NCBI RefSeq assembly: GCF_900114715.1
Contig: NZ_FOTY01000026.1
Coordinates: 1-34,045 of the forward strand
Reading direction: 5' to 3'
From: Salibacterium qingdaonense
GTDB taxonomy: Bacteria; Bacillota; Bacilli; Bacillales; Marinococcaceae
DNA length: 34,045 nt
Shown piece after piece: positions 26,422 to 34,045 of this stretch. The translations under genes were made by a program, and so were the position numbers. The notes beneath the pieces are model-generated. The model saw nothing but the letters and a program-made list of their open reading frames with translations, did no database searches and was not told where the DNA came from. Each line of letters starts with the position of its first letter. The stretch's first letter is position 1.

Positions 26422-27285
26422 ATGCCTACGGAAACGACACGGCTCCTCCATTTGCACGAAGCTCCTCATATGACTTGGAAAAGGACAGCAGCCATTCACC
26501 GCATCGATCCGACTTTCTCTCTTCCTTATCATCTTAGTGCCCCTGAACTTGCCGACTGCCTCCATCTCAAGCCTCATCAAGCATCTTTACTGTACCGCTA
26601 TCTTCATTCCACGGAACGCACACCTGCCTGCTATGAGAAACAAGATATTCACATTCTGACACCTTTCATGGAAGAATACCCGGAACGGCTCCGACACATA
26701 TACGATCCACCCTGGGTGATCTATGCCAAAGGCAGCACAGATCTTTTGCACAGCGAAAAGAGCCTTGCTGTCGTAGGAACAAGAAAGCCAACATCCTATG
26801 GTATAGAAGCTCTTGAAGAACTACTCCCGCCTGTTATGGAACGCGGCACGGTCATTATCAGCGGCCTGGCTTCCGGCACAGATGCGGCTGCCCACAAATT
26901 GACAATCCGAAAAAAAGGTGCAGCTATAGCTGTACTAGGGGCCGGATTTGATCATATTTATCCCCGGGAGAATACAGCTTTATTCCACCACCTTTCCCGT
27001 TATCATCTGCTCTTGAGTGAATTCGCCCCGGACACCCCGCCGAGAAAATGGCAGTTTCCGATGCGGAACCGGATCATCAGCGGCTTGTCCGATGCGGTAT
27101 TTATAACCGAAGCCGCTTCCCGCAGCGGATCTCTGATCACCGCCTACCAGGCTCTGGAACAGGGCCGGGACGTGAAAGTACTGCCTGGATCGATATTTTC
27201 CCCGATGTCTGCCGGAACGAACCAGCTTATGAAAGAAGGAGCTGCTCCGGTTATGAGCGCTGAGGATCTTGTGGATCCTAAGTGA
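26422..27285 (+). CDS. dprA: DNA-processing protein DprA (Smf)
   Basis: DprA loads RecA on incoming single-stranded DNA during transformation. The 287-residue product has an N-terminal helical part and a Rossmann-like core: VVGTRKPTSYG, IISGLASGTDAAAH, GAGFDHIYPREN, then FPMRNRIISGLSDAVFITEAA and SGSLITAYQALEQGRDV. The C-terminal winged helix seen in some DprA proteins is absent, so the protein is of the short B. subtilis type. aaagg four bases upstream of the ATG is the only RBS, rather close. It lies between sucD and topA as in B. subtilis. Confidence 0.94.
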   Translation: MPTETTRLLHLHEAPHMTWKRTAAIHRIDPTFSLPYHLSAPELADCLHLKPHQASLLYRYLHSTERTPACYEKQDIHILTPFMEEYPERLRHIYDPPWVIYAKGSTDLLHSEKSLAVVGTRKPTSYGIEALEELLPPVMERGTVIISGLASGTDAAAHKLTIRKKGAAIAVLGAGFDHIYPRENTALFHHLSRYHLLLSEFAPDTPPRKWQFPMRNRIISGLSDAVFITEAASRSGSLITAYQALEQGRDVKVLPGSIFSPMSAGTNQLMKEGAAPVMSAEDLVDPK

Positions 27286-27462
27286 CCAGGAATGAAAGGA
27301 ACATAGACATTTTGGGTGGACACGGCACATAAACTGTGAAAAAATGATTGTGATTTGTTTCCCAAAACAAAAGATAGTTTTACTAATTAGCGGAGAAAAG
27401 AATGAATAGACACATTCAGAACGGTAGACGAATAAAAGCAGCAGCATAAAAATGTGAAAGAT

Positions 27463-27492
27463 TTGACAAAGCACAGGACACTGGTTGATAAT
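27463..27492 (+). promoter_or_regulatory. SigmaA promoter of topA
   Basis: A perfect TTGACA (27463-27468) is 18 bp from GATAAT (27487-27492), about 45 bp before the topA ATG. The rest of the 250-bp dprA-topA gap is AT-rich, with only a 15-codon ORF that I do not credit. Confidence 0.75.
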
Positions 27493-27536
27493 ATGGAAAA
27501 TCGAAAAGCAGCAAAAAGGGGGAGGAAACAAGAGAT

Positions 27537-29609
27537 ATGGCAGATTATTTAGTAATCGTGGAATCTCCCGCTAAGGCGAAAACGATCAGCAAATATCTTG
27601 GGAAAAAATATACAGTAAAAGCTTCCATGGGGCATATCCGGGATTTACCAAAAAGCCAGATGGGAGTGGATTCAGAAAATAATTTCGATCCAAAATATAT
27701 AACGATCCGGGGAAAAGGCCCGATTCTGAAGGAACTGAAAGCAGCGGCGAAAAAAGTGAAGAAAGTGTATCTGGCCGCCGACCCCGACCGGGAAGGGGAA
27801 GCCATTGCCTGGCACCTGGCCTACAGCCTTAACATAGATCCGGAATCAGACTGCCGGGTTGTTTTTAATGAAATCACAAAGTCGGCGATCAAAGATGCTT
27901 TTAAAGAACCCCGCAAAATTAATATGGATCTTGTCGACGCCCAGCAGGCCCGCCGGATTCTGGACAGACTTGTCGGGTACAATATCAGTCCGCTTCTATG
28001 GAAAAAAGTGAAGAAAGGGCTGAGCGCCGGCCGTGTACAGTCCATCGCGGTAAAAATGATAATCGACCGGGAAAAAGAGATTCAACGCTTTGTACCGGAA
28101 GAATACTGGAGTATCGAAGGGTCGTTTCAACGTGGAAAAGACACTTTTGAGGCGAAGTTTTACGGCGTGGACGGCAAAAAGCAGGAACTGCGCTCCAAAG
28201 AAGATGTAGACCAGGTACGAAACCGGATGACCGACGATTCTTTCACGATTCAAAAGGTTACGAAAAAGGAAAGAAAGCGCAATCCCGTACAGCCGTTTAC
28301 AACGTCTCTTCTGCAGCAGGAAGCAGCCCGGAAACTGAACTTCCGCGCCAAGAAAACGATGATGATCGCCCAGCAGCTGTATGAAGGAGTCGATCTCGGC
28401 AAAGCGGGCACCATCGGGCTCATCACTTACATGCGGACCGATTCAACAAGGGTGTCCAACACGGCAAAAGAAGATGCGAAAGCGTATATTGAAGAACATT
28501 ACGGGAAAGAATATTTAGGAACGAACCAAAAACAGTCCACGCAGAATTCCAATGCCCAGGACGCCCATGAAGCCGTAAGGCCGACAACAATCAGCAATGA
28601 TCCAAAAAGCGTAAAATCCCACTTAAGCCGGGATCAGTACAGGCTGTATAAACTGATCTGGGAACGTTTGATGGCAAGCCAAATGGCGCCTGCTGTCATG
28701 GATACAATGTCAGTGGATATGGATAACAACGGAGTTATCTTCCGTGCGAACGGATCCAAAGTGAAATTTCAGGGATTTATGAAAGTGTATGTGGAAGGAA
28801 GCGACGACGGAAAGAAAGAAAAAGACACCTTTCTGCCGGACCTTAAAGAAGGAGAGCAGGTGCAGGAACAGGAAATCTCGGAAAACCAGCACTTCACGCA
28901 GCCGCCTCCGCGTTACACAGAAGCTCGTCTGGTGCGGACCATGGAGGAAATGGGGATTGGAAGACCATCCACCTATGCGCCGACACTTGATACGATTCAG
29001 CGCCGCAACTATGTTGCTCTTGAAGAAAAACGTTTTGTACCGACGGAACTTGGTGAAATAGTACTTGATTTGATCGTCGAATTTTTCCCGGAAATTCTCG
29101 ATGTTGAGTTCACTGCAAAAATGGAAAATGACCTTGACTATATTGAAGAAGGACGCCAGAATTGGATTGAAATCATCGATGAATTCTATCAGGACTTCGA
29201 AAAACGGCTGAAAGTCGCGGAAGAGGAAATGGAAGAAGTCGAAATCCGTGATGAACCAGCCGGGGAGGACTGTGAGGAATGCGGAAGCCCGATGGTCTAT
29301 AAAATGGGGCGTTACGGTAAATTTATGGCTTGCTCAAACTTTCCGGAGTGCCGGAACACCAAAGCCATTGTAAAACAAATCGGCGTAGACTGTCCCAAGT
29401 GTAAAGAGGGGAATGTCGTCGAGCGTAAAAGCAAAAAGCAGCGGAAATTTTACGGCTGTGACCGCTATCCTGAATGTGACTTCATTTCCTGGGATAAGCC
29501 CATTTCCCGTCCTTGTCCGAAATGCGACTCCATGCTCGTCGAGAAAAAGACGAAAAAAGGTGTACATGTCCAGTGCACGAACTGTGACTATAAAGAAGAA
29601 CCGAACTAA
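27537..29609 (+). CDS. topA: DNA topoisomerase I (type IA)
   Basis: TopA relaxes negative supercoils through a 5'-phosphotyrosine intermediate. The 690-residue product begins with the Toprim domain ([17 protein letters not shown]; acidic [13 protein letters not shown] at ~82-94). The active-site Tyr298 is in [12 protein letters not shown]. The C-terminus carries three zinc-ribbon motifs: CEECGSPM...CSNFPEC, CPKCKEG...CDRYPEC and CPKCDSM...CTNCDY, the usual Bacillus number. An agggggagg RBS precedes the ATG. In B. subtilis trmFO follows; here xerC is next. Confidence 0.97.
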   Translation: MADYLVIVESPAKAKTISKYLGKKYTVKASMGHIRDLPKSQMGVDSENNFDPKYITIRGKGPILKELKAAAKKVKKVYLAADPDREGEAIAWHLAYSLNIDPESDCRVVFNEITKSAIKDAFKEPRKINMDLVDAQQARRILDRLVGYNISPLLWKKVKKGLSAGRVQSIAVKMIIDREKEIQRFVPEEYWSIEGSFQRGKDTFEAKFYGVDGKKQELRSKEDVDQVRNRMTDDSFTIQKVTKKERKRNPVQPFTTSLLQQEAARKLNFRAKKTMMIAQQLYEGVDLGKAGTIGLITYMRTDSTRVSNTAKEDAKAYIEEHYGKEYLGTNQKQSTQNSNAQDAHEAVRPTTISNDPKSVKSHLSRDQYRLYKLIWERLMASQMAPAVMDTMSVDMDNNGVIFRANGSKVKFQGFMKVYVEGSDDGKKEKDTFLPDLKEGEQVQEQEISENQHFTQPPPRYTEARLVRTMEEMGIGRPSTYAPTLDTIQRRNYVALEEKRFVPTELGEIVLDLIVEFFPEILDVEFTAKMENDLDYIEEGRQNWIEIIDEFYQDFEKRLKVAEEEMEEVEIRDEPAGEDCEECGSPMVYKMGRYGKFMACSNFPECRNTKAIVKQIGVDCPKCKEGNVVERKSKKQRKFYGCDRYPECDFISWDKPISRPCPKCDSMLVEKKTKKGVHVQCTNCDYKEEPN

Positions 29610-29613
29610 CGAC

Positions 29614-29669
29614 AAAAAGGAATCCCCTTTTTTACAAAAGGGGGTTTTCCTATGTTTTCTTAACATAGG
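29614..29669 (+). terminator. Terminator after topA with adjacent second hairpin
   Basis: The first stem is cccctttt (29623-29630 region) paired with aaaagggg, extended by ggaa/ttcc, and is followed by tttt-containing sequence. Directly overlapping its tail, cctatgtt (29649-29656) and aacatagg (29662-29669) form a perfect 8-bp hairpin with a 5-nt loop. The first stem has no long T-run outside the hairpin, so termination strength is uncertain. Confidence 0.6.
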
Positions 29670-29715
29670 AAGGATTGGCCCTCGTCAGAATTTTATGAAA
29701 AAATAATTAATTTCC

Positions 29716-29744
29716 TTGAACGGGTGCAGGGTCTATGTTAGAAT
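29716..29744 (+). promoter_or_regulatory. SigmaA promoter of xerC-hslVU-codY
   Basis: TTGAAC (29716-29721) and TAGAAT (29739-29744) are separated by 17 bp, ~30 bp before the xerC ATG. It probably drives xerC, hslV, hslU and codY, whose short intergenic gaps contain no terminator. Confidence 0.8.
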
Positions 29745-29774
29745 TTAAGAGCTTTTGTGCGTGAGGTGACAAAC

Positions 29775-30695
29775 ATGAAAGAAGAATGGAAATACTGGAA
29801 TAATGCATTCCTGCAATATCTTCAGGTGGAAAAAAACGCATCTTCCTTAACGATTGATGCGTACCAAAAAGATCTGGAGGACTATTTTTATTTTTTACAG
29901 ATGGAAGGAATCCAGAATCCCCTGGACGTGAACATGAACGTTGCGCGGCTGTATTTAACACGTCTTTTTGACGAGCAGTACGGACGAAGCAGCGCCGCCC
30001 GTAAAATTTCCGTTCTGCGCACGTTTTACAGGTATCTTAAAAAAGAAGGACAGATGGAGACCGATCCATTTGCGTCCTCCAGCCTGCCTAAAAAACAGAA
30101 AAAGCTGCCCAGGTTTTTGTATGAACAGGAGCTCGAGGCGCTGCTTGATTCTTTTGATACAGCCAAAGACCTCGATCAGCGTGATCTGGCCATTTTTGAA
30201 CTGCTGTATGCCACAGGACTGCGCGTGAGTGAGATGTGCCGGCTGAAAGAACAGCATCTTGATGAAGATCTTGGCACTATTTTAGTGCACGGAAAAGGCG
30301 GCAGAGAACGTTACGTTCCTGTCGGAAGTTTTGCGATGGAGGCGCTTGACCATTACCGCCGGCATGGAAGAAAGCGCCTGGTTCAGAAGAACAGCGGGGA
30401 GACCTCTGTTTTGTTTTTGAACCATAGAGGAACGCCTCTTACGGACCGGGGAATCCGGTATATTGTGAATAAACGGGTGAAAGATGTATCAGCGACGCTC
30501 CAGCTGTCTCCCCATGATCTGCGTCATACGTTTGCGACGCATCTATTGAATCAGGGGGCGGATCTGCGCAGTGTGCAGCAGCTCCTGGGACATGCGAATC
30601 TTTCCACAACCCAGATTTACACCCATGTAACAAAGGACCGGCTTCAGGACGTGTACAACAATGCCCACCCACGCTCGGAAAAGAATGGAGGATAA
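29775..30695 (+). CDS. xerC: Site-specific tyrosine recombinase XerC (CodV)
   Basis: XerC acts with XerD at dif to resolve chromosome dimers. The 306-residue product has an N-terminal SAM-like core-binding domain (1-~105) and a catalytic domain with all six signature residues: Arg150 (ATGLRVSE), Lys174 (HGKGGRE), His247 and Arg250 ([10 protein letters not shown]), His273 ([10 protein letters not shown]) and Tyr282. The ATG at 29775 gives the family N-terminus and follows gtgaggtg; an in-frame GTG at 29757 lies before this RBS. In B. subtilis the orthologue is codV of the codVWXY operon, as here. Confidence 0.95.
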   Translation: MKEEWKYWNNAFLQYLQVEKNASSLTIDAYQKDLEDYFYFLQMEGIQNPLDVNMNVARLYLTRLFDEQYGRSSAARKISVLRTFYRYLKKEGQMETDPFASSSLPKKQKKLPRFLYEQELEALLDSFDTAKDLDQRDLAIFELLYATGLRVSEMCRLKEQHLDEDLGTILVHGKGGRERYVPVGSFAMEALDHYRRHGRKRLVQKNSGETSVLFLNHRGTPLTDRGIRYIVNKRVKDVSATLQLSPHDLRHTFATHLLNQGADLRSVQQLLGHANLSTTQIYTHVTKDRLQDVYNNAHPRSEKNGG

Positions 30696-30699
30696 AACC

Positions 30700-31245
30700 A
30701 TGGAGTCATCGTTTCATGCCACAACGATATTTGCCGTTCATCATAATGGAAAAGCCGCAATGGCCGGTGATGGACAGGTGACATTCGGTCAGGCGGTTGT
30801 TATGAAGCAGACCGCACGAAAGGTAAGGAAAATTTACCATGACCGGGTACTTGCCGGGTTTGCCGGATCGGTTGCGGATGCGTTCACCCTGTTTGATATG
30901 TTTGAAAGCAGACTCGAACAGTGGAACGGCCAGCTGCAGCGCGCTGCTGTGGAACTTGCCAAAGAATGGCGCAGTGACAAAACGCTTCGGCGTCTCGAAG
31001 CCATGCTCGTCGTGATGGATAAAGATACCCTTCTTCTGGTGGCCGGAACCGGTGAAGTTATAGAACCGGACGACGGTCTGATTGCGATAGGATCGGGAGG
31101 AAATTACGCGCTTGCAGCAGGACGCGCACTCAAGCAGCATGCTCCCCATATGGAAGCGGGGGAAATGGCGGAAGCTTCTCTGAAAACCGCCGGCGACATC
31201 TGTGTATTTACCAATGACCAGCTGGTTGTAGAAGAAATCGAATAA
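30700..31245 (+). CDS. hslV: HslV/ClpQ (CodW) peptidase subunit
   Basis: HslV is the proteasome-like peptidase of the HslUV ATP-dependent protease. The 181-residue product has the conserved [21 protein letters not shown]-terminus, [17 protein letters not shown] and [14 protein letters not shown]. It begins Met-Glu-Ser-Ser-Phe, so the candidate nucleophiles (Ser3/4 or Thr8/9) are not exposed by simple Met removal. The ATG at 30700 follows aatggaggataaaacc; an in-frame codon at 30661 lies inside xerC and gives a non-family extension. It is four bases after the xerC stop and 16 before hslU. Confidence 0.95.
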   Translation: MESSFHATTIFAVHHNGKAAMAGDGQVTFGQAVVMKQTARKVRKIYHDRVLAGFAGSVADAFTLFDMFESRLEQWNGQLQRAAVELAKEWRSDKTLRRLEAMLVVMDKDTLLLVAGTGEVIEPDDGLIAIGSGGNYALAAGRALKQHAPHMEAGEMAEASLKTAGDICVFTNDQLVVEEIE

Positions 31246-31261
31246 TGGAAAGGGCGGATGA

Positions 31262-32656
31262 GTGATGAACACCCCGCTGACACCGAAAAAAATTGTGGAG
31301 AGCCTTGATCAGTACATTATCGGTCAGAACCAGGCGAAGCGGTCTGTCGCAGTAGCGCTTCGCAACAGATACCGGAGAAGCATGCTGACAGAAGGCCTGC
31401 AGGATGAAATTACTCCGAAAAATATTCTCATGATCGGACCGACTGGAGTCGGAAAAACCGAAATTGCGAGAAGGCTGGCCAAACTTGCCGGGGCTCCTTT
31501 TGTGAAAGTAGAAGCGACAAAATTTACCGAAGTCGGCTACGTGGGCCGTGACGTTGAATCCATGATCCGGGATCTGGTCGAAACATCGGCCCGGCTCGTC
31601 AAAGAAGAAAAGATGGAAGAAGTGAAACAGGAAGCCGCACGTGAGGCAGAAAAGCGTCTTGTGAAGCTGCTCGTTCCGGAAAAAAAGAAGCAGCAGCAGA
31701 GCAAAAACCCATTAGAAATGCTCTTTCAGCAGCAGAATCAGGAAGAAACGAAAGAAGAAACGGAAGAAGACCAGGATATCGCCGGTAAGCGGCGCCGCAT
31801 GGAACATCAGCTTGCAATGGGTGAACTGGAAGATCATATGGTTACCATCGAAGTGGAAGAACAGGGCCGCGGCATGTCTGATATGTTTCAAGGGTCCGGT
31901 ATGGAACAGATGGGCATGAACATGCAGGAAATGTTCGGCAGTATGATGCCTAAAAATAAAAAACAGCGGCGCCTTCCGGTAAGAGAAGCGAGACCGGTGA
32001 TTGAGGAGCAGGAAGCCCAGCAGCTCATTGATATGGATGAGGTTGGACAGATTGCTGTTTCGAAAGCTGAACAGCTGGGTATGGTGTTCATAGATGAAAT
32101 CGACAAAGTTACCGGAAATCAGCAGTCCAGTGCCGATGTGTCGCGGGAAGGCGTCCAGCGGGATATTCTGCCGATTGTCGAGGGATCGGCCGTATCGACC
32201 AAGTACGGGACGGTAAAAACCGACCATATTTTGTTTATCAGTGCCGGAGCTTTTCACACGTCAAAACCGTCCGATTTGATTCCGGAACTGCAGGGACGTT
32301 TTCCGATCCGCGTGGAGCTTGATAACCTTGGAGCGGATGATTTTATCCGGATTCTGCAGGAACCGGACCAGGCGTTGACCAAACAGTATCAGGCACTGCT
32401 CCGCACCGAGGGTATAAATGTTGAATTTTCTGACGAAGCTGTACACAAGATCGCGGAGATGGCACAAGATGTGAACCAGCACACGGAAAATATCGGAGCC
32501 CGCAGGCTTCATACGCTGCTGGAACGCCTGCTTGAAGATTTATCTTTTGAGGCTCCGGATATTACGATGGAGACGGTAACGATCACCTCGGCTTATGTGG
32601 AAGATAAACTGGCTTCGATTGCAAAAAACAGAGATATGAGCCGATATATTTTATAA
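31262..32656 (+). CDS. hslU: HslU/ClpY (CodX) unfoldase ATPase
   Basis: HslU is the AAA+ ring that unfolds substrates for HslV. The 464-residue product has Walker A GPTGVGKT at 59-66, the pore motif GYVGRD, Walker B VFIDEIDK and the C-terminal sensor-2 GARRLHT. The variable I domain (residues ~130-240) is rich in Gln, Glu and Met, with [16 protein letters not shown]. It ends in the family-conserved MSRYIL used to gate HslV. The start is GTG at 31262, giving the same length as B. subtilis before PLTP; the ATG at 31265 is possible. Confidence 0.96.
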   Translation: MMNTPLTPKKIVESLDQYIIGQNQAKRSVAVALRNRYRRSMLTEGLQDEITPKNILMIGPTGVGKTEIARRLAKLAGAPFVKVEATKFTEVGYVGRDVESMIRDLVETSARLVKEEKMEEVKQEAAREAEKRLVKLLVPEKKKQQQSKNPLEMLFQQQNQEETKEETEEDQDIAGKRRRMEHQLAMGELEDHMVTIEVEEQGRGMSDMFQGSGMEQMGMNMQEMFGSMMPKNKKQRRLPVREARPVIEEQEAQQLIDMDEVGQIAVSKAEQLGMVFIDEIDKVTGNQQSSADVSREGVQRDILPIVEGSAVSTKYGTVKTDHILFISAGAFHTSKPSDLIPELQGRFPIRVELDNLGADDFIRILQEPDQALTKQYQALLRTEGINVEFSDEAVHKIAEMAQDVNQHTENIGARRLHTLLERLLEDLSFEAPDITMETVTITSAYVEDKLASIAKNRDMSRYIL

Positions 32657-32681
32657 GAGAAAAAAACAGGAGGAGTCACAG

Positions 32682-33464
32682 ATGGATCTACTATCAAAAA
32701 GCCGCAAAATTAATGACATGCTGCAAAAAACGGCAGGAGATCATGTAAACTTTAAGGATATGGCGGAAACACTCCGTGATATTATAAGTTCCAATGTGTT
32801 TGTTGTGAGCCGCCGGGGAAAACTGCTCGGGTACGCTATCAAACAGGAAATTGAAAATGACCGGATGAAAAAAATGCTGGAAGAACGACAGTTTCCGGAG
32901 GAATATACGTCCGGTCTTTTCAAAATCGATGAAACCTCTCCCAATCTTGATATAAACAGTGACTACACTGCTTTTCCGGTGGAGAACAGAGAACTGTTCA
33001 GCTCCGGTCTTACGACAGTCGTTCCGATTAACGGCGGCGGGCAGCGTCTCGGGACGCTGGTGCTCGCACGCCTTAATGAGCATTTCGATGATGATGATTT
33101 AATTCTCGCGGAATACGGGGCAACGGTAGTAGGAATGGAAATCCTCCATGAAAAAACGCAGGAAATCGAGGAAGAGGCACGGAGCAAAGCGGTTGTTCAA
33201 ATGGCAATCAGTTCGTTGTCTTATAGTGAACTGGAAGCAGTGGAGCACATTTTCGAAGAGTTGGAAGGAAAAGAAGGACTTCTTGTCGCAAGCAAGATTG
33301 CCGACAGAGTCGGAATCACCCGTTCTGTGATTGTGAACGCGCTTCGGAAGCTTGAAAGCGCTGGAGTCATCGAATCCCGTTCCCTTGGAATGAAAGGGAC
33401 ATACATCAAAGTATTGAATGATAAATTTCTCTACGAACTCGAAAAACTGAAAGCCAACAGCTGA
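32682..33464 (+). CDS. codY: Global nutrient-responsive repressor CodY
   Basis: CodY senses branched-chain amino acids and GTP and controls stationary-phase and nutrient genes. The 260-residue product has an N-terminal GAF domain (1-~155) beginning [15 protein letters not shown], a linker helix and a C-terminal winged helix-turn-helix in [20 protein letters not shown] and the following [14 protein letters not shown]. Length and sequence are typical. aggaggagtcaca precedes the ATG. It is last in the xerC-hslVU-codY operon and is followed by a strong terminator. Confidence 0.97.
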   Translation: MDLLSKSRKINDMLQKTAGDHVNFKDMAETLRDIISSNVFVVSRRGKLLGYAIKQEIENDRMKKMLEERQFPEEYTSGLFKIDETSPNLDINSDYTAFPVENRELFSSGLTTVVPINGGGQRLGTLVLARLNEHFDDDDLILAEYGATVVGMEILHEKTQEIEEEARSKAVVQMAISSLSYSELEAVEHIFEELEGKEGLLVASKIADRVGITRSVIVNALRKLESAGVIESRSLGMKGTYIKVLNDKFLYELEKLKANS

Positions 33465-33482
33465 AACCAAAAAGTAATGATC

Positions 33483-33514
33483 AAACCCGCTGCCTGAATG
33501 AGGCAGCGGGTTTT
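33483..33514 (+). terminator. Terminator after codY
   Basis: Arms aaacccgctgcct (33483-33495) and aggcagcgggttt (33501-33513) pair perfectly over 13 bp with a 5-nt loop, followed by tttt overlapping the stem end. Confidence 0.92.
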
Positions 33515-33516
33515 CA

Positions 33517-33531
33517 TATTTTCAGAAATCA
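33517..33531 (+). promoter_or_regulatory. CodY-box-like motif
   Basis: tattttcagaaatca matches the CodY consensus AATTTTCWGAAAATT at 11 of 15 positions, with an intact central TTTTCAGAAA. It lies just after the codY terminator. In B. subtilis CodY binds upstream of the flagellar operon that follows codY; a similar role here is inference. Confidence 0.4.
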
Positions 33532-33930
33532 ATAAGTTTGGCCTATGTAAGGACACTGCTGAGTTTCGAATTGCATGAAACACGAATCAGGGCTAAAGAA
33601 AGCGCGGCAAGCCTTACACTATATTGAACGGGGTGTGAAGGTCTCAGGAATGAAAACGATACCAGTAAATTTTAATTAGGAAAAAAGAACTAATTATATT
33701 GGAAAAACTGGTGTGGTCCTTTTTTATCGAAATGAAAAACCATGAAAACACCCTTAGACAAATGTCACATATTTTTATACAATTTGGGTGGAAGTCCTCG
33801 AAGTATAGAAAAAAATGGTAGGTTATGTCGTAACCTGAATCCGTGATAAAGAGGGTTATTGTTTGAGTGAGGTTCCGTTCTATATCTATAACTCGTTTTT
33901 TATTTCAGGTATACGTTGAAGATAAATAGG
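33532..33930 (+). other. Gene-poor intergenic stretch after codY
   Basis: I see no gene I would credit. A 34-codon ORF (33575-33679, beginning MKHESGLKKARQ) has no RBS and is not recognised. Inverted repeats are taattag/ctaatta around 33673-33697 and aggtta/taacct around 33830-33846. A good promoter lies at 33755-33783. The sequence is AT-rich compared with the coding DNA to its left. In B. subtilis the next gene is flgB of the flagellar operon. Confidence 0.6.
33755..33783 (+). promoter_or_regulatory. SigmaA-type promoter pointing out of the window
   Basis: TAGACA (33755-33760) and TACAAT (33778-33783) are separated by 17 bp, each one base from consensus. Its target lies beyond the window; if gene order is kept, it would be flgB and the flagellar/chemotaxis operon. 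A leader of over 250 nt including the GC-rich repeat would follow. Confidence 0.6.
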
Positions 33931-34045
33931 CATCCGCTGCAGGCGGACGTTTTCCGCGGGCAGCGCCTCAGCTATATCAAACGGAAAAACCGCCGTTTGA
34001 TAGGATCTTCGGCTGCTGCTCTTCCCGCTGGAAGCGCCGCCTTCC
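33931..34045. repeat. GC-rich imperfect palindromic intergenic repeat, cut by window edge
   Basis: The left arm (33935-33974, with gcaggcggacgttttccgcg) and right arm (about 34003-34045, ending ggaagcgccgccttcc) are imperfect inverted copies. They meet at a perfect stem, tatcaaacgg/ccgtttgata (33976-33985 and 33994-34003). The wording (GCGGACG..TTCCGCGGGCA..GCCTCAGC) resembles a repeat I know from intergenic regions of many Bacillaceae genomes. Its GC content is clearly above the preceding AT-rich DNA. No ORF is credited. It may continue beyond the edge. Confidence 0.7.

Noticed and set aside
27402-27449. 15-codon ORF upstream of the topA promoter
   Set aside because: It has a ggag-like sequence upstream but is very short, lies before the mapped promoter candidate, and has no supporting feature.
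33575-33679. 34-codon ORF after codY
   Set aside because: It has no RBS and no recognisable family. It might be a decayed fragment of a larger gene, but nothing upstream in frame supports that.

Overview
The window is a stretch of chromosome from a low- to mid-GC Gram-positive bacterium of the Bacillaceae. Gene content and order follow the Bacillus subtilis yloU-to-codY block almost gene for gene: FapR with its operator, KhpA, RbgA, YlqG/YlqH, HslV/CodW and CodY, all on the + strand. Base composition by eye is higher in GC than B. subtilis, and many proteins are acidic or glutamate-rich. This would fit a moderately halophilic or alkaliphilic relative, but that placement is inference.

Layout. 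Positions 1-330 are the end of an IS30-family insertion sequence, with the transposase 5' end on the - strand. From 444 come yloU (Asp23), fakA and a DegV/FakB-type fatty-acid-binding protein, ending at a terminator. RecG (3558-5603) follows, then a FapR-controlled operon of fapR, plsX, fabD, fabG and acpP. Next are rnc and a lone - strand UPF0435 gene, then smc, ftsY, ylxM, ffh, rpsP and khpA, ending at a terminator. A structured leader precedes ylqD, rimM and trmD, and rplS has its own promoter and L19-type leader. From 19999 come rbgA, rnhB, ylqG, ylqH and an unnamed 50-residue basic ORF. SucC and sucD form their own unit, followed by dprA, topA, xerC, hslV, hslU and codY. The last ~580 bases hold no recognisable gene. 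They contain a promoter-like site, a CodY-box-like motif and a truncated GC-rich palindromic repeat of a type scattered through Bacillaceae genomes.

How the genes work together. The first third is a phospholipid-precursor module. FakA plus its adjacent binding protein can phosphorylate imported fatty acids, while PlsX, FabD, FabG and AcpP make and activate endogenous ones, and FapR sits on its own promoter to sense malonyl-CoA. The middle is an information-processing and protein-export module: RNase III, SMC condensin, both SRP GTPases (FtsY and Ffh) with YlxM, ribosomal proteins S16 and L19, KhpA, RimM, TrmD, RbgA and RNase HII. The last third joins succinyl-CoA synthetase to DprA, TopA, XerC, the HslUV protease and the nutrient sensor CodY.

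Nothing here looks like a large undescribed system; most of the window is conserved housekeeping. The points most worth a second look are small. They are the ftsY translation start, with a Shine-Dalgarno sequence 30 nt upstream and an intervening hairpin or in-frame CTG; a 22-codon ORF overlapping the recG start; alternative RNA pairings upstream of ylqD; the 50-residue ORF before sucC; a free-standing FlhB C-terminal fragment (YlqH); the HslV N-terminus; the absence of trmFO from its usual slot; and the repeat and IS elements at the two edges.
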